A DNA stretch of 64,000 nucleotides from assembly GCA_963402885.1 (NCBI GenBank), contig OY727094.1, positions 31,002,501-31,066,500 on the forward strand, read 5' to 3'. Every line of letters starts with the position of its first letter. The first letter of the stretch is position 1. This DNA is from Antedon bifida (Eukaryota; Echinodermata; Crinoidea; Comatulida; Antedonidae). A program made the translations under genes and the position numbers. Under the pieces are notes generated by a model. That model did not search any database. It was given only the letters and a program-made list of their open reading frames with translations, and was not told the DNA's origin. This document shows positions 48,550 to 63,300 of this stretch, piece after piece.

Positions 48550-48941
48550 GATGAAATTTACAGGCCATCCAATAATCTTAATTACCGTTTATGCAGAATA
48601 CTTTTGTTTCATGAAGTTTTTCAAAGTCTGTAAATTGTAAATATCCGCAGAATTTCGTTTTCTTCTTTGTGTGAATTACAGAATAAACTTTAAATGTATA
48701 GAGAACTTATTGATAGAAATGTAAATATTGATTATTATTGAATATTATTGAGTATTATTGATTATTATGAAACCTTTTTTTGTTGACCAAGGAATAAGCA
48801 TACATTTGCTAAAATTAAAGCTCATTTTTGTATTGTGTAAAAATATAAATCCAGTGGTATTATTTTGTCTATTGTAGAGACATTCCAATCCTATTTCAGT
48901 TCTTTGGTTTTTGTCCAACATTGTATGTAAACATTGAATCA

Positions 48942-50100
48942 CAAAATATCCACTTTTTAAAATTCAATAATATTGCCATATATGCGCATATATTGTTATC
49001 ATCATCTTATAGAGTCATATTAACTAGTCATGTCCAAAAATAAAAGGGTCGAAAATTCGCCAATTTTTTAAAATTTCCATGTACTATATATAGTACAGGG
49101 ATTTTTTAGAAAAATGGGCAAAATATCCACTTTTTAAAATTCAATAATATTGCCATATATGCGTATATATTGTGTTATCATCATCTTATAGAGCCTCAGT
49201 AACTAGTATATGTCAAAAAATAAAAGGGTCGAAATTTACCAATTTTAGAAAATTTCCATGTACTATAGTAGAGGGATTCTTTCAGAAAATGGGCAAAATA
49301 TCCACTTTTTAAAATTCAATAATCATGCGATAATATTGCCATATGTGCGCATATATTGTGTTATCATCATCTTATAGAGCCATAGTAACTAGTTATGTCA
49401 ACAATTAAAAGGGTCGAAAATTTGCCAATTTTTGGAAAGTTCCATGTACTATAGTACAGGGATTTTTTTTCCAAAAATGGGCAAAATATCCACTTTTTAA
49501 AATTAAATAATTATGCGATAATATTGCCATGTATGCGCATATATTGTGTTATCATCTTATAGAGCCATAGTAACTAGTTATGTCAAAACTTAAAAGGGTC
49601 GAAAATTCGCCATTTTTCGAAAATTTCTCTGTACTATAGTAGAGGGATTCTTTCAGAAAATGGGCAAAATATCCACTTTTTAAAATTCAATAATCATGCG
49701 ATAATATTGCCATATGTGCGCATATATTGTGTTATCATCATCTTATAGAGCCATAGTAACTAGTTATGTCAAAACTTAAAAGGGTCGAAAATTCGCCATT
49801 TTTCGAAAATTTCTCTGTACTATAGTAGACGGATTCTTTCAGAAAATGGGCAAAATATTTACTTTTTAAAATTCAATAATCATGCGATAATATTGCCATA
49901 TGTGCGCATATATTGTGTTATCATCATCTTATAGAGCCATAGTAACTAGTTATGTCAACAATTAAAAGGGTCGAAAATTTGCCAATTTTTGGAAAGTTCC
50001 ATGTACTATAGTACAGGGATTTTTTTTCCAAAAAATGGGCAAAATATCCACTTTTTAAAATTCAATAATTATGCGATATAATTATATTGCCATATATGTC
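48942..50100. repeat. 175-189-bp tandem satellite, 7 copies
   Basis: Units begin CAAAATATCCACTTTTTAAA at 48942, 49119, 49294, 49482, 49665, 49851 and 50040 (last one partial). Each contains ATTGCCATAT.TGCGCATATA, AGGGTCGAAAATT and CATGTACTATAGTA. Length varies by presence or absence of TCATGCGATAAT near the start. It lies between the converging CHEK2 and AUTS2 genes. Confidence 0.95.
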
Positions 50101-53100
50101 CAAATTTGTACCTTTTTATTTTTTGTTGGCCATTTTTTGATAAAATCTTTGTAGACAGTATATATATATAGGATTATCCTGTATGCTATATTACTCAAAT
50201 ATAATGGGATGGCGTGTCGTCCAAACTCAAAATAAAGAATAACAAACTCTGATCTGTCATCTCTGATGATATAATGTCCAAATAGCAAATAGAGTCAAAC
50301 TATGATGAGTGGACAGTACTCATTGTACTTTTACTCTCTACAAAAGCAGCTGAGGGTTTTTTTTCCAACCGACATTTCAAATACATAAAATACAACCACG
50401 TCTGTTTACAGCAGACATGGTCTTATCAATATACTAGTTTCAGTGAGTGCAACTCACTAAAGCACCTCTACAAATTATTGTACATTTATAAATTTACACA
50501 TCTTTACAATATTATGTATCTTCGTTTGGCGGATCCTTTCTTTTACAATATTTTGTCTCTTCATTTGGAGGATCTATTCTTTTACAATATTATGTCTTCA
50601 CTAAGAGTATCCAATCTTTTGGATTCAAAATATACAAAACATTTTCTTATACAAATACATCTATCATCAAATCACCTTTTTAAGAGAGTGGTCATTGTTC
50701 TGGACAATTGCACCATAAAACAAGTCTTTAAATACCATACCATAACGATGGATTGCCTATAAGGACAATTTTTTTGTAAACATAAAATTACTCAATTTAA
50801 AATATAAAATTTATAAACATATAAATTGGTTCAAGACATTTTTTTATCCTGAACATGATACTAAAAATTCAATAAAAACAAAATGAGTAATTATTGAATT
50901 TTGAAATTTGTTTTTGACAATACATCTTTAACTAAATATTTGAATGCAATAACATTTAATTGGAATAGTAGATATCATTTTTGTGCTGTTAACAGTTACT
51001 TATGACAATGTTTCCAAGCCTAGTTTTTTTTCTTCTAGTAAATAGTATACCAAATGTTTTGTTGAGAACAAAACAAATTAAACAAGTAAACATCATTCAT
51101 ATATAGTTAAGTATTATAACTATTTTAACAATTAGTGCACCATTTTTAATTCATTGAAAAAAATCAAGAGCTAGAATTTAATGTTTATTAGCAGAACCAT
51201 AAACTGAAAAGGTTTGAGATAGAGGGCAATATATTGTATTAAGTTTGATAAAGAGGACGATATACATAGTGTATTAAGCTTATAATGCACCAAGGGGTCC
51301 CTTTATCATGAAACAAATGAGACAATATTATATTTATAACACAATGGCCAACTCCTAATTAAGGGGAACTCCTATTAAGGGGAAATTTGAAGATGTCCCC
51401 TTAATAGAGTCCTACTGTAATTCATTTTTGCATGATTATTACTTAACGTTACCATATTAGTTTAAAAAGCTTTCAGTTTGAAACCCTATTATTAAACCCT
51501 TACAAATACAGATTTTTTCCTGCCTTGGATTAAAATAAAATGGACAGTTGTAGCACCATTAATCAAACTAGGCCTAGGTACAACATAAATTGATTGTTAT
51601 CAAAATGTTGCTAGAAAGAGAGATATGCATTAACACATAAATAATAGATCATGAAAATATGTGACAGGCACAACGGGAATCAGTCAAAGGTTCCTTTTAA
51701 TTAAGTTGAAATAAATAATATTGTTATTTAATCAACTAAAGAAATTACAGTAATTGCTATAGTTGCATTGGTTGGAGTTATTTAATAAAAACTGTGTTCA
51801 CATGCACTTGAGTTAAGCCAGCATGGAGCAGAGTTAAGCTGATCTGTATTTCTACATTATTATATAAATACAGAAATCCTTAGAAAACTGAACAAAAAAA
51901 ATAACCAACATAAACCAATATTAACATAAAAAGAGTTTCCAAAATATACAGAAATTACGATCCATTAGAAATAAAAATATAGAAAGTTGACAACAAAATT
52001 GTACAAAAAAAAACAAGTACATGTACAGTATGTATAGACTTGCAAGCTGTTTATCAATTCGTTTTATGTAGGGAAATTAGATTCCAGCTATAGTTATGAC
52101 ACGCTGTGTGTGCCAAAATAATCATAGTCTAGAAACTAGAATAGCATGTACCTTTATACCAAAACCAAGTGATGATATTATCAATTCAAAAGTACACATT
52201 CAGAAAATGAAAATTCATGTTCAAAAGAAAGTAAAGTAAATTTTGGTTCTAATGTTCTATTGAAGAACTGGACATCATAGGCCTACAGACAACTCAAGCA
52301 TATAAAAATAAGTGTGTTGAGGGATGCATTTGATTCATATTATAAATATAAATTATTCTATAAATTTAATGGCAATTAATCGAAAATATTTTTATTAAAA
52401 CATTAGCTTTTATTTTTAACATTACATTGACTTGCCCAAACTATCTAGTTATCGTCTTTTTTATGTTGTTAGTATTTTAGTTAGTGTTTCGGTATTTGTC
52501 AGTAAACCAGATGGTGATTTAAAAGGTATGAAACTCCATGTGTTCCAAAATATCAAACCTATTTATCTGTTTACCAATATTAAGTCGAAACACCATCTAG
52601 AAATTGGACATCATTATAATAAATTCCATGCTGTATAGATGAACTATTCAAATGCATGATGGGAAATGTGCAATTGTATTTATTTTTCAATGGTATGATG
52701 GGAAACATTTCTTTTACTTTTAATTTAAAAAAAAAAACAAATACGGTAATACAATTTTTCTTCATGAATGATAGTATATATTTAAACTACTGTATACTAG
52801 ATTTTCATCCACAAAATTGTCACCCAATATGTCAAATATTTCCTAGGTTTCATTAACTAATTTACGTTGTCATGATTTACAACAATGTCAAAGTTCAAAC
52901 AGTAAAATTATAACATAATGTTAAATATTAATATAAAATTCCCTTTAAAAATCTATCAGTTATTCTAAATTAAAATTTCAGATATAAAAATATCAATTCT
53001 GAGATTTACAAGGTTTTTAGAATTAAGGACTCAATTTTAAATTTTGATTCAAGTACATTATGGGGGCAAATATAATTGTTAATAAATTTATTTTCCAATG

Positions 53101-54387
53101 ATATGTATACTTTTCTAAAACAATTCATGTTTCTATAACTTAATTGGTAATTTAGACCATCAACACGCATATTAAGTTCATTATTGGAGGCATGGATGTT
53201 ATTAAAATGTTCATATTTTACATAATTTCATATAAATATAAGTTTTTATGAATAGGTTACTATAAATATGAATTAAAACATTAAAAAAAAAAACATTCTC
53301 AGTGGACGTATAGATGAAGATACCTAGGTTTTCTATTCTTATTGGTCTGTTAACCAGTGACAACACATTGCCAATAGAGGGCTCCTGTTACACAAGGTTT
53401 TGAAACAGAATTTTTTTTTGACCTGTTTAATTAAAACCCATCATGATAAAAATGTTCATGTTCACACTCAATAAGTAATTGTAGCTTAAAATATGCATAC
53501 TGTATTATTATTATTTTCAGAAAGGATTTCAGTACACAGGCATATTCTGCAAACAATTAAAGAGCAGCAGAAATTTATTTTAAGTGTGAAATATCCTATT
53601 TCTTGCTGTAGTTAAGCTACAAATACATTATACATATGAACATATCCCCCAACAAATTTGCATGGAATTTATAGAATTGATAACACTAACAGTATTAATT
53701 GAAACCATACATAAACAAATACAACAAAACAAACACAAATCACATTTTAAAATTGCACTGGATGTCTATACAATTGTCCAAATAACAAGCAAATCCTAAC
53801 CATTCTCATGACATTACTTTGTAAGCCCATGAGTTCAGCCTCTCGTCGAGCAGGCGCACAAGTCGCACACATTAATTCCAGGATTTTTAAAAACATAGAA
53901 AACCAGCTTGCGTAAAGTGTTCCTCACATTAACGTTCACTTGTAAATACTCGCATAAATATGTCTCGCTTTAAATATCTCCCACATAAAAGTTGCTCAAT
54001 AAATATTCCTTCAATTAACATTGCTGATAAATATTCCTGACAAAATGTTTTCGCTTATTAACAGGCTGGTTAATTAAGCTGATGCAAAAAGGGTATTTTG
54101 TAAACAATGCTGAGATATATCGCTAGTCTGAAAAACACATCGATAAAACTTGCCTTATAAATTGTGTCCTGTTTTTCTTACTAGAGCATATAAAGGAGTA
54201 AAACACAGATGATAAGAACAGGCAACATGACACATCCTCTGGTTATTTTTCACAGATTCATACTGCTTCTGTTTATGCATGACATATTACACTGGTCAAA
54301 GATGTTTGAGATTCTAATGCATTCCAGTTCAATCCTGTCGAAACCAGTTTGACCTGGTTTGAAAAACACCAATTGTTTGTTCTGCTT
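50101..54387. other. AUTS2 3' UTR and convergent spacer
   Basis: AT-rich with no recognisable exon. A repeat fragment related to 46998-47132 is at about 51355-51420. The AUTS2 3' UTR must occupy the right-hand part; its poly(A) site was not fixed. Confidence 0.4.
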
Positions 54388-57300
54388 CTATCGACTGTGT
54401 GCATCCTTTTCAGATAGTGCTTTTTCTTTGGAGGCTAAGCTATCCAATGGCGAGTTATTGCGACCGTTTGGTTGAAGAGTACTGGGAGATGGACCTCTGC
54501 TACGTTGGCTTGAACCGAATGTACTATTTATACTTGCGGTAGGAACAAGCGGCGGTGGCTGTGATGCTTTTAGCATAATTGAATTTTGGAAAAAGTTACT
54601 AGACCTGGAATAAGGTAAACTGTTATGCAACGATGGCGGTAGAGCAGGGTGAGAGGGAATCATCATTTGTCCGTGCTCATGAGCAACTTGCAGCATTCGA
54701 TTCCTCTCAGCCTCCTCACGTAAAACACGTTCTTCTAGCAATCGCTGGTGAACGTGTAATCTTTCCTGTTCTATTCTACTACGATAAGAATCGACCGCTA
54801 AAGGATTATCTCTAGTAAAATCATGCGGTTCACGGTCTCTAAACCGTTCTTGTTCAATAATTGGTCCCATTGGTTGGCCTGAGGCAGCGGCTACGGCCGC
54901 TGCGCTGCGTAGCATACGGTCACGTTCATATTCTTGTCGGAATGCATGTTCTCTTTGAAAGCTCTCCTGTCTACTACGAATATAATTATCTCTGGCATCC
55001 CACGGCATCATGGGAATACCTGGAGGTGGCCTCTCAATGGCATAGCTGGGAGGGAATATTCCTAAGCCCCGTCTTTCAAACATGGAGCCCACCGCTGGAA
55101 TACCAGAGTGTAATGGGTCTCTGTGTAGCTGGTCTATTGACCGTTCTTTAGCTACATCATATTCCCTCCGTTCCTCCTTATTTGTTAAACAGTGTCCGAC
55201 GCTATCAAAAGCACTTTCTTTGATATCTCGTCGATGCATATGATGTGTGCTAGGGGACCTTGATCCCTCACGAGTCCTATGATCATTTAATTTAGGAATT
55301 AAGTCCTTAGAATGTTCTCCGTCCCTATCAATGTTTTTCTCCCGACCGTCCATATGTCGGTCTTTTTCTTCTTCCTTTTTATTGTCATTATTCCAACGAT
55401 CTGGACTTGTAGAAGATTTACCTGGTCTTTCTCCAGGTCTATGAAAAAAGAAAAACAGTAAATTTGTTTAAAAAAGATCAGGATAAATCAATAGAAAGAG
55501 GGAGGGGGATGCAAAATCCATGTCAGCATTTTTGGCTGCGACAAACCTTACAACTCTGATTTGCCACTGCTTGTTGTCCTTACTGAAGGATGTCCATTCT
55601 ATCACATGACTGTTATATATGATAGTGTAGGCTGGCCTAATTCAAGATAGATACACAAAAATAAAATCTAACCTTTCTTTTTCTTGATCTAAACTGTCTT
55701 TTACTCGTTCCCTCTCTCTTTCCTTACGAGCTTCCTCTTCTTTACGTTCTCTCTCCATTTCGATTCTGGATAAAGGATCTTTAGAATCTTGCTTCGGCCA
55801 GCTTGAAGGAGGTGGTGGGGTAGGAAAGCCAGGAGGTGTACGATGCAGCCGATTGTAAGGTAAATGATTACCATGAAGGCCAAGCATATCTCGACCATTA
55901 AACATAGACCCTGTAATACCATTACCTACAGAAAGTAAAGATTTATAAACAGGTATCAATAAAGCAGATTAAAAGTCAAACTACAGTAAAACCTCCTGGA
56001 AAAATATCTTTTGTGTCTTTACACCTAATTTGAATAAAAAAGAAAAATGTTTAATCGATTCTATTATACAATAATTAAAGTTTTCTATTTGTGACGGATT
56101 ATTAAAACTTCGATATACGATTTATATATTGAAATAAATTGTTATGTTTTTACCTCGCTTACCTAAGCCGTTCCTAGGTAGTACTGGAGTGCCAATAGGC
56201 CCATAGCTCTGAGGTCTTGGAAATGGAGGCATCCCAAGTTGTCCAGCACTTTGAGCAATAAAACCACTTGGGTGAGGTCCTCCAAGTGCAGAGTGTGGTC
56301 CAGATGGGCCCCCTAAAAAATAGAAAAAAGAAGATATTATACATGGTGAAAATACACATCAATATGTATAAAATTCAGTTTTGCATTGAATACACAGTTT
56401 ATAGTTACTAGCAATATACCAAGTTACTAGCAATATACCAATCTTAATGTTATCAGTCAGTGGTTTAAAGCCTTTAGGGCACAATATTCTTCAACACTGA
56501 GCATTATATGTGTTTTGGTAGTTTTTTAAAAATTTTTTTATAAATGGTAGAAATGAATTTAGGACGTAATATTATTGAAAAATATATTATTAATAATAAT
56601 AAATAAATATAATATAAGTATTTTTAGTAAAACACTTTAAATCACCAAATGCTATGAATGATAATAATACATTGTGCTTATTAACTTTATTCATTCACTT
56701 TTGTCTTTGTTTTTGTTTTATTTACAACAAGCAAAACAACCAACTGTCTTGTTATTGCGGATGTTGGATGAATATAATGCAAAACAAAATTACATTGACA
56801 GAAACCGCCTACTATTGCTTGCAGTGAACAATATGTTTATCCCCTACAAACATAATGCATATACAGTAACCTATCAATACAGTTTAATTTACCGTACCGC
56901 ATTAATAAATGCACAAGCTATACATGCACAGCCTACTATGAATTATAATTCTAAGAAGCATTAGAGTCTTACTACAACATTTGCTACTTAGTTTTATAGA
57001 GATAAATGATTCTGAAAGTGCAATAGGATAATGCAGGATTTAAATTAATTATCCTTCTTACTGCTATTGGGATATTGACTTTATTACCTAGTCAACTGAA
57101 AATTGACTAGGTAAATGTTTAGTTGACTAGGTAAATTCTTACTGCTATACTTATTGGGATATTGAATTTATTACCTAGTCAACTGAAAATTTACTAGGTA
57201 AATTTTTACTTGACTAGGTAAATTCTTACTGCTAGACTTATTGGGAAATTGACTGACTGAAAATTGGCGAGGTAAATTTCTGTTATGAATTATACTAGTG

Positions 57301-60300
57301 TATACACCAAGGTGTATCCTTGCCATTGGATTGATTTATTTAAATTGTTTCCCATTACTACTGCATTTAAAGCTTTTTTTATAATTTTAAAACGTGGTAG
57401 GCCTGAATATTGCATGAGGTGAAGAGATGCTCTCTGTTATTGTTTTGCCCTTGCGGCCAAATCAGCTGCCTCCCTTTTGGATAGTTGCATTTTACAAATA
57501 TTTATATATACAACTTTAGAAGACTGATCATGTAAATATTTTGTTATTACCTGGTGGAAATAATCCAGGTGGAGCAGAGTGCTCGCTAGGCCTCTGAGGA
57601 GGCATCAGTTGAGCTGCTGGACGAGAGAATATATCAGGCTTTAACTGGTCCTTCTGGGCTTCTACTTTCTATAGTTAAAAGTACATAATATATTATAAAC
57701 TTAAATAGAAATATTACAATGCATCTGGGTAAGAATAAATTATATCAGTCTTTGGGGTGCACTAATATAAAACAAAAATGCTATTGAATTCTATAAAACA
57801 AACATAGAATCCTTTCGTTTAAGATCTTACAGAATTAGTAAATTATTATCTTACTTGCAGAAATTATAGAATAATCTTTGCATTTAAAGAAAACTATATT
57901 ATCATAATTTGTCTAAAATAGGGGATTGTTTCTCAGTTGTCATTAAAGTTTTTTTGTTATAATTACAACATAATTTGGGCATTTGACATTTATATTTTTG
58001 ATCAAATTGATAATATTATATACTGTGTATTCTGTACCTTTTGTTGTTGGTGATATATAAGCCAGGCCACAGTAACGTGGGCTGCACACCACTTCCCTTG
58101 TTTCTGTAAAAATAACAAAAATGAATACACTGTTATTAAATTAATACATAGTAACAAACAAATGTAGTAACAACATCAAATCAAAAAGCGTAATAATGCA
58201 TTTATTTATAATATACTATCTACTATACTATTTTATTGTCTGTGTGACCAATCACTGTGCAGTGCTTATATTCGCCTCTGCCTAGCATTTATTCACCAAC
58301 AGAAAAGTTGATAAATACTTAATAGTTTCTTTTTAATGTATTCATCAGTATTCATTTATTCATGGTCAAACACAGTAAAATATGTACATGGTTTGAAATT
58401 ATTTTTGTTTGTTCAAAGTTAAAAATTCACATAATGTAATCAAATGGTGTATTGCAAACCTTAATTTATTAGTGTTTATTCTTTGTGCAAACCTTTTAAA
58501 CAATACAATACTTTCAATAAACAATAATACAATCATACAAATAGATCATATTTTGATGATTACCCCAAGGCTAACATTTGCCATAATTGTACCTACTTAG
58601 ACAACATTTTATGACTGATTTATCCCCTCATCATCACCTACTTGCAAAGTTAAGCTCAAGAATTTAAAAGCAACCATAAAAGGCACAAGTTCAAACTTGA
58701 AAACTGTTGTATTGAATGAGGTAATATTCAAAGCACAGTGTACACAAAGAACATAAATAATGGAAGGTAACAAGGGACATTCCAAAAACAAAAGTTGCAA
58801 TATAACTCCAACTCCATACAACTATTTTATAATTTATCATGCTTTTAAACTAAGTCTCATTTGAGGCTTAGGGAGTGGAGTTGAAAGAGTTGTGAGTTAC
58901 AACCCTGGCACTAGATCACGATTGAAACCTGGACCTTGGGATTGGAAGGCAAGCATGTTAACTAAGCTACAGCTCCACTAACTTATCTTACATAATTAGT
59001 TTGTATAATGGACATTAATATGAATAATTATGGTAGATATTTGATTGAGGAATTTATTTACCTTGGGTTGAAATGCAGAGTTTGGAGGCATCCCTATTTG
59101 GCTTGGAACAGACGTGGGTGGAGGTATAGCAGGCAAGTTTGGTGGAAAACCAACACCGAGCTGTTTGAATAAAAAAAAAGGAACAAATATTTAATGCAAC
59201 ACATAATTCATGAAAATAATTGATTGATAATTGAGAAATTTATGATATGAAATATACCAACTGGTTAAAAATAAAGATTAATGTGATTATTTTCTAGTTT
59301 ATTTTAAGTCGACATTACACAGACCATGACAAAAAATTGACAAATGTTTGCGATGTTACAAAATTAATTGCCAAATGACAAGCAGCTCAAGATATATTAA
59401 TTCATGTTCCAAATTCCAAATTAATGAGCAAGATCTTGAACGATATAATCCTCCAGCTTACAGCAATTCCACGTTAATTGCGCGGCTGCATGCTAAGTCA
59501 CGTAAGTCCCGCATCTCCTACATGCATCCTCTAATGTGTTTTTGACTTTACATCACTAACAACAACTTTTAGCATGAGGGAAGAGGCTCAAGAATGTGCT
59601 CGGAGGCTAAACTAGGCAATGGAGCGTCGACTATCAAATCTTCTGAGATGTAACACACAACAGTAAGTTGTCACGCGGACATGCGTGTGTAATCCCATCT
59701 TATTTATTGTACGTGCTGACAACACGTTTTTTAACTTATGAATGAGACTGTAACAAGCTTGTCTGGCCAACCACTCTGTGTTTGACATAACATAGCTATG
59801 TAATCAATCAATTTTGTTAAATGTCCACAGTGGACGCAGCGAGCTGTAAGTACAGTATGTTGTTTACGAATGATCGTTACATGTGCTTCTATATTGTTCC
59901 ATCTCTACGATAATGACCTTATTATTGATAAGTTTTCAAATCATAAAAGGTATAAACAAGTTTAAATTTGTATGAAAGAGAAACACATTTTAAAACCACA
60001 GGGAAAAGACTATGCATCAATTCAGCACCTAAAACTTTCAATTTCTTAACTCCAATGCAGAAGGCGTTCTTAAGATAATTTTTAACTAGCCCATCGGGCC
60101 AGTAAATCCATAATCCTACTGGCCTGAATAAAAATTTGACTGGGCATCAACAGCTTCATCAAAAACTGTACAATGTTCGAAAGATTGTTGTACATAAGAA
60201 TGAATATAGTTTAATAAAAATAAATTGATTGGCCAAACCGAGTATAGTCACTGACAAATTTCACAGGGCTCTCATGGGTTTTACTGGCCAGTGGATCTAT

Positions 60301-63300
60301 GATCATTTGCCAATGTAAATATTTTTCATTCATTTATTTTGTCTCCATAAAAATACAATTTACAAAACATGGACAAAGAAAAAAAAAAATAACACAAAAA
60401 AACCAGGCAGAGACAGGATTCCTAAAAAGCGAACTTAATCACTATTAACTTTCATTGTCGACCACTTACCATGTGCGGCGGTGGCTGAGGTGGCACAAGT
60501 GCGCTACCTACCGGAGTGGGTAGGAATGAATGACTGTGCATGTGTTGATGCATATGATTATGTTGGTGCATGTGTGTCTCCGTTCTCATATAAGGCGGGG
60601 GACCAACTGACATGCTTCTGTCATGAGCTGCGAGAAATCGTTTGTCCAGCTCCTTCCGTAAAATATGTTGTTGGCCTGAAATGAAAAATAAAACATGTTT
60701 ATTTATAAATTAATCCCTAACGTTATATTATCTAATTTGTTAGAACAGGTTGGCTGAATATAAAAGAACTTAATTTAGTATCCAAATGGTGCGGACAACA
60801 ATTTATAATTACAATGCAACAATTAAATAAATCAAGGACTTTTAATTTAAGATATTTACATAATTTAATGATAAATTATTCAAAATATGAAGATCTAGAT
60901 TTTGAAAAAGGAACCGTAAAGTTTTATAGCAAAAATGTTGCAATATACTAAATAATGCATGGAAATAAAAAAGCATGTGTGTATAAGCAGTTAGAGTTAA
61001 GTCGAAAAAAGTAACTTAAATCAAATAATCAATTTAAAGATATTTCCTATAATTAATGATCTACACAATGTAATTAAGCATGTAAAGCTGGCATTAATTA
61101 TGTGAATTGTGTGAATTTGAGGGAGGATATGCATTATAGTGCAGTAAAGTAGTTTTTCAAGATTAATATACTGTAATGACAACATGACTTATTTGTACAC
61201 ATGGTGAAATTATCAATAAAAATAACAACTCACACAAGATATCACCTATACTATTAACAAACAATATCTGTAAAATTACTTTTTGTTTAAATTTTTTTTT
61301 ACGGTTAAAACATCAACAAAAGTGATGCTCACAAACAAACATCAAAAGCACATACAAACTCACTGAAACTGTTAACAATTATAATTATTTGGTTCTTAAT
61401 ACTAGGCCTAAGTTAGAAGATAATATTAGAAGCAAAACGGGCAGTAGAACCACCTATATCCACCTTTTGTGTTGTTTAGATTCCGGTTATGAAGTTCCAA
61501 CGGCGTGAGTGGCCCTTCTGAATAAGAGAGAAGTAGGGAGAGAAAAAACAAAGTGAAGTCAACCGTTCAAGCAGTATACGACGACAGATCATTTTAAATA
61601 CATGTCCATCTGAAATTTCAGTAGTAATTTATAACATACACCAAGTAATAATCCAACAAATCTATCCAAGTGTTATTTCTCCATTTCAATTATAAACATG
61701 CACAATTTGTTATAAATTTGCGACGTTTAGTAGTACCGAACTGGCTAGCCCCTTCGGTTGTGTGTGTGTGAGCACTCCGAGAGCTTTTTCAACACGGCAG
61801 TGAGTCAACAGCCTAGCCGTGAAGCGTGCAGTGTGGGCCTATGGACACACTCAGCATTTGTGTTGTTTCTCCCAGCAATTCAGCTCGGAAACAGCTGTTT
61901 AGAATTTGGTTTCCATGTTTTTGATTAATTAACTACGTCGGAGTCTCACCAAGACTTTCACAAACATTCGTCAGATACTTGCAACGACCCAGCAGGTCCT
62001 AAGTAGGGTCAAGGTTCATTATCAGATGAAGATTGTTATCGTGAATGTCACAAAATTTCTTATATTATTAGGTAACCTTTTAAAGTTAATAATTTCACAT
62101 GAACATTTTTATAAAGTTCAACATTGCTTTAAAGTTACAAGTTAGGAACAGGCTGTGACAGACGCACCATGCATACATCCAATAATAGTGTCAAGGGCTA
62201 TACAAAATGCAATGATGTAAATAAAACAAACTTCCAATTACAATATAATTAGTAGTAAGAATACTGTGTATGCTTTATATGACATGTCATTTTGGGAAAT
62301 CTGATACTGAACTAGGCCCACCCCACTTTATCACATAACCAGGCCAAATTTAGGACATATACTGTAAATATGACAAATTTAGTGTTAAAGTTTTTTTTCT
62401 TGTTCATGGTATTTATATATTTAAATTATTACGGTTCTTCAAATACAATTCAAGTTCAAATCAAAATGATCAGCAAAAGTTGAACAACATCACCTCATCA
62501 TCAACAGCAATAATATTTAATGAAAAAGTGAAAAAAAGTAATTGTTGGGATACAAGCAGAGGTAGGAATATGTTTGTACGACCGGCTTCTAAAATGTTCT
62601 AAATCTTTAATCAAATCAACCAATGATGTGGTTATGGTCTAAAAGATAGTGATAGTTTTATTTTGTCATTTAGAGGTAAACTTATAGCTAAATATATACA
62701 TAAAGCTTCTCCTGGAATCATTAAAAAAATTAGATTATATTTCCTTCTCATTCTGGCTCTCTCTATATATTAAAGAATAGGGTCTTATCTTAATAAGCAA
62801 CTTCGATAACTCCAGAGGGCGCCATATTTACAAGGTAAATCGGGAAAAAAATGTCCATGCCATAGTGTGGTGATGTAAACTTACATCATCGCGCTAGCCT
62901 AGGGCCTAGATGGAAATGTTTGTCCCGATTTACCTTGTAAATATGGCGCCCTCTGGAGTTATCGAAGTTGCTTGTACCAGTGGTAATACTAATTCACAAA
63001 TGGTAATAATTTAAAGGATATTAAATACTAATTGCATATAATGTGTATACTAAAGTGCACAAAGCAGTTCATAGTAATTGGCTACCATCACGAATAATTA
63101 TGTGCAAAATAATTTCATATACCACCAGCAAAAAAGGATTATAATTTATAAATAATGGATTCAATCAATTTAAATTAATAACGAATGCACATTAATGAAC
63201 ATGAAAATTAATTAAATCAACAATCTGAAAAGTGATTCAACAAATTAGTTTAAATATTTGTTGAAATTACACAAATAAATATTTCAAAGGGGCAAAAAAA

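Larger units (their letters stand above)
46643..48941. other. CHEK2 3' region
   Basis: No clear exon after the CHEK2 stop. Contains foldback elements at 46998-47132, 47988-48197 and 48368-48549 and a late AATAAA near 48681. If the transcript reaches that signal, the 3' UTR would be about 2 kb. Confidence 0.4.

Noticed and set aside
54633-55151. Plus-strand frames opposite the AUTS2 last exon
   Set aside because: Shadows of the genuine minus-strand coding sequence.
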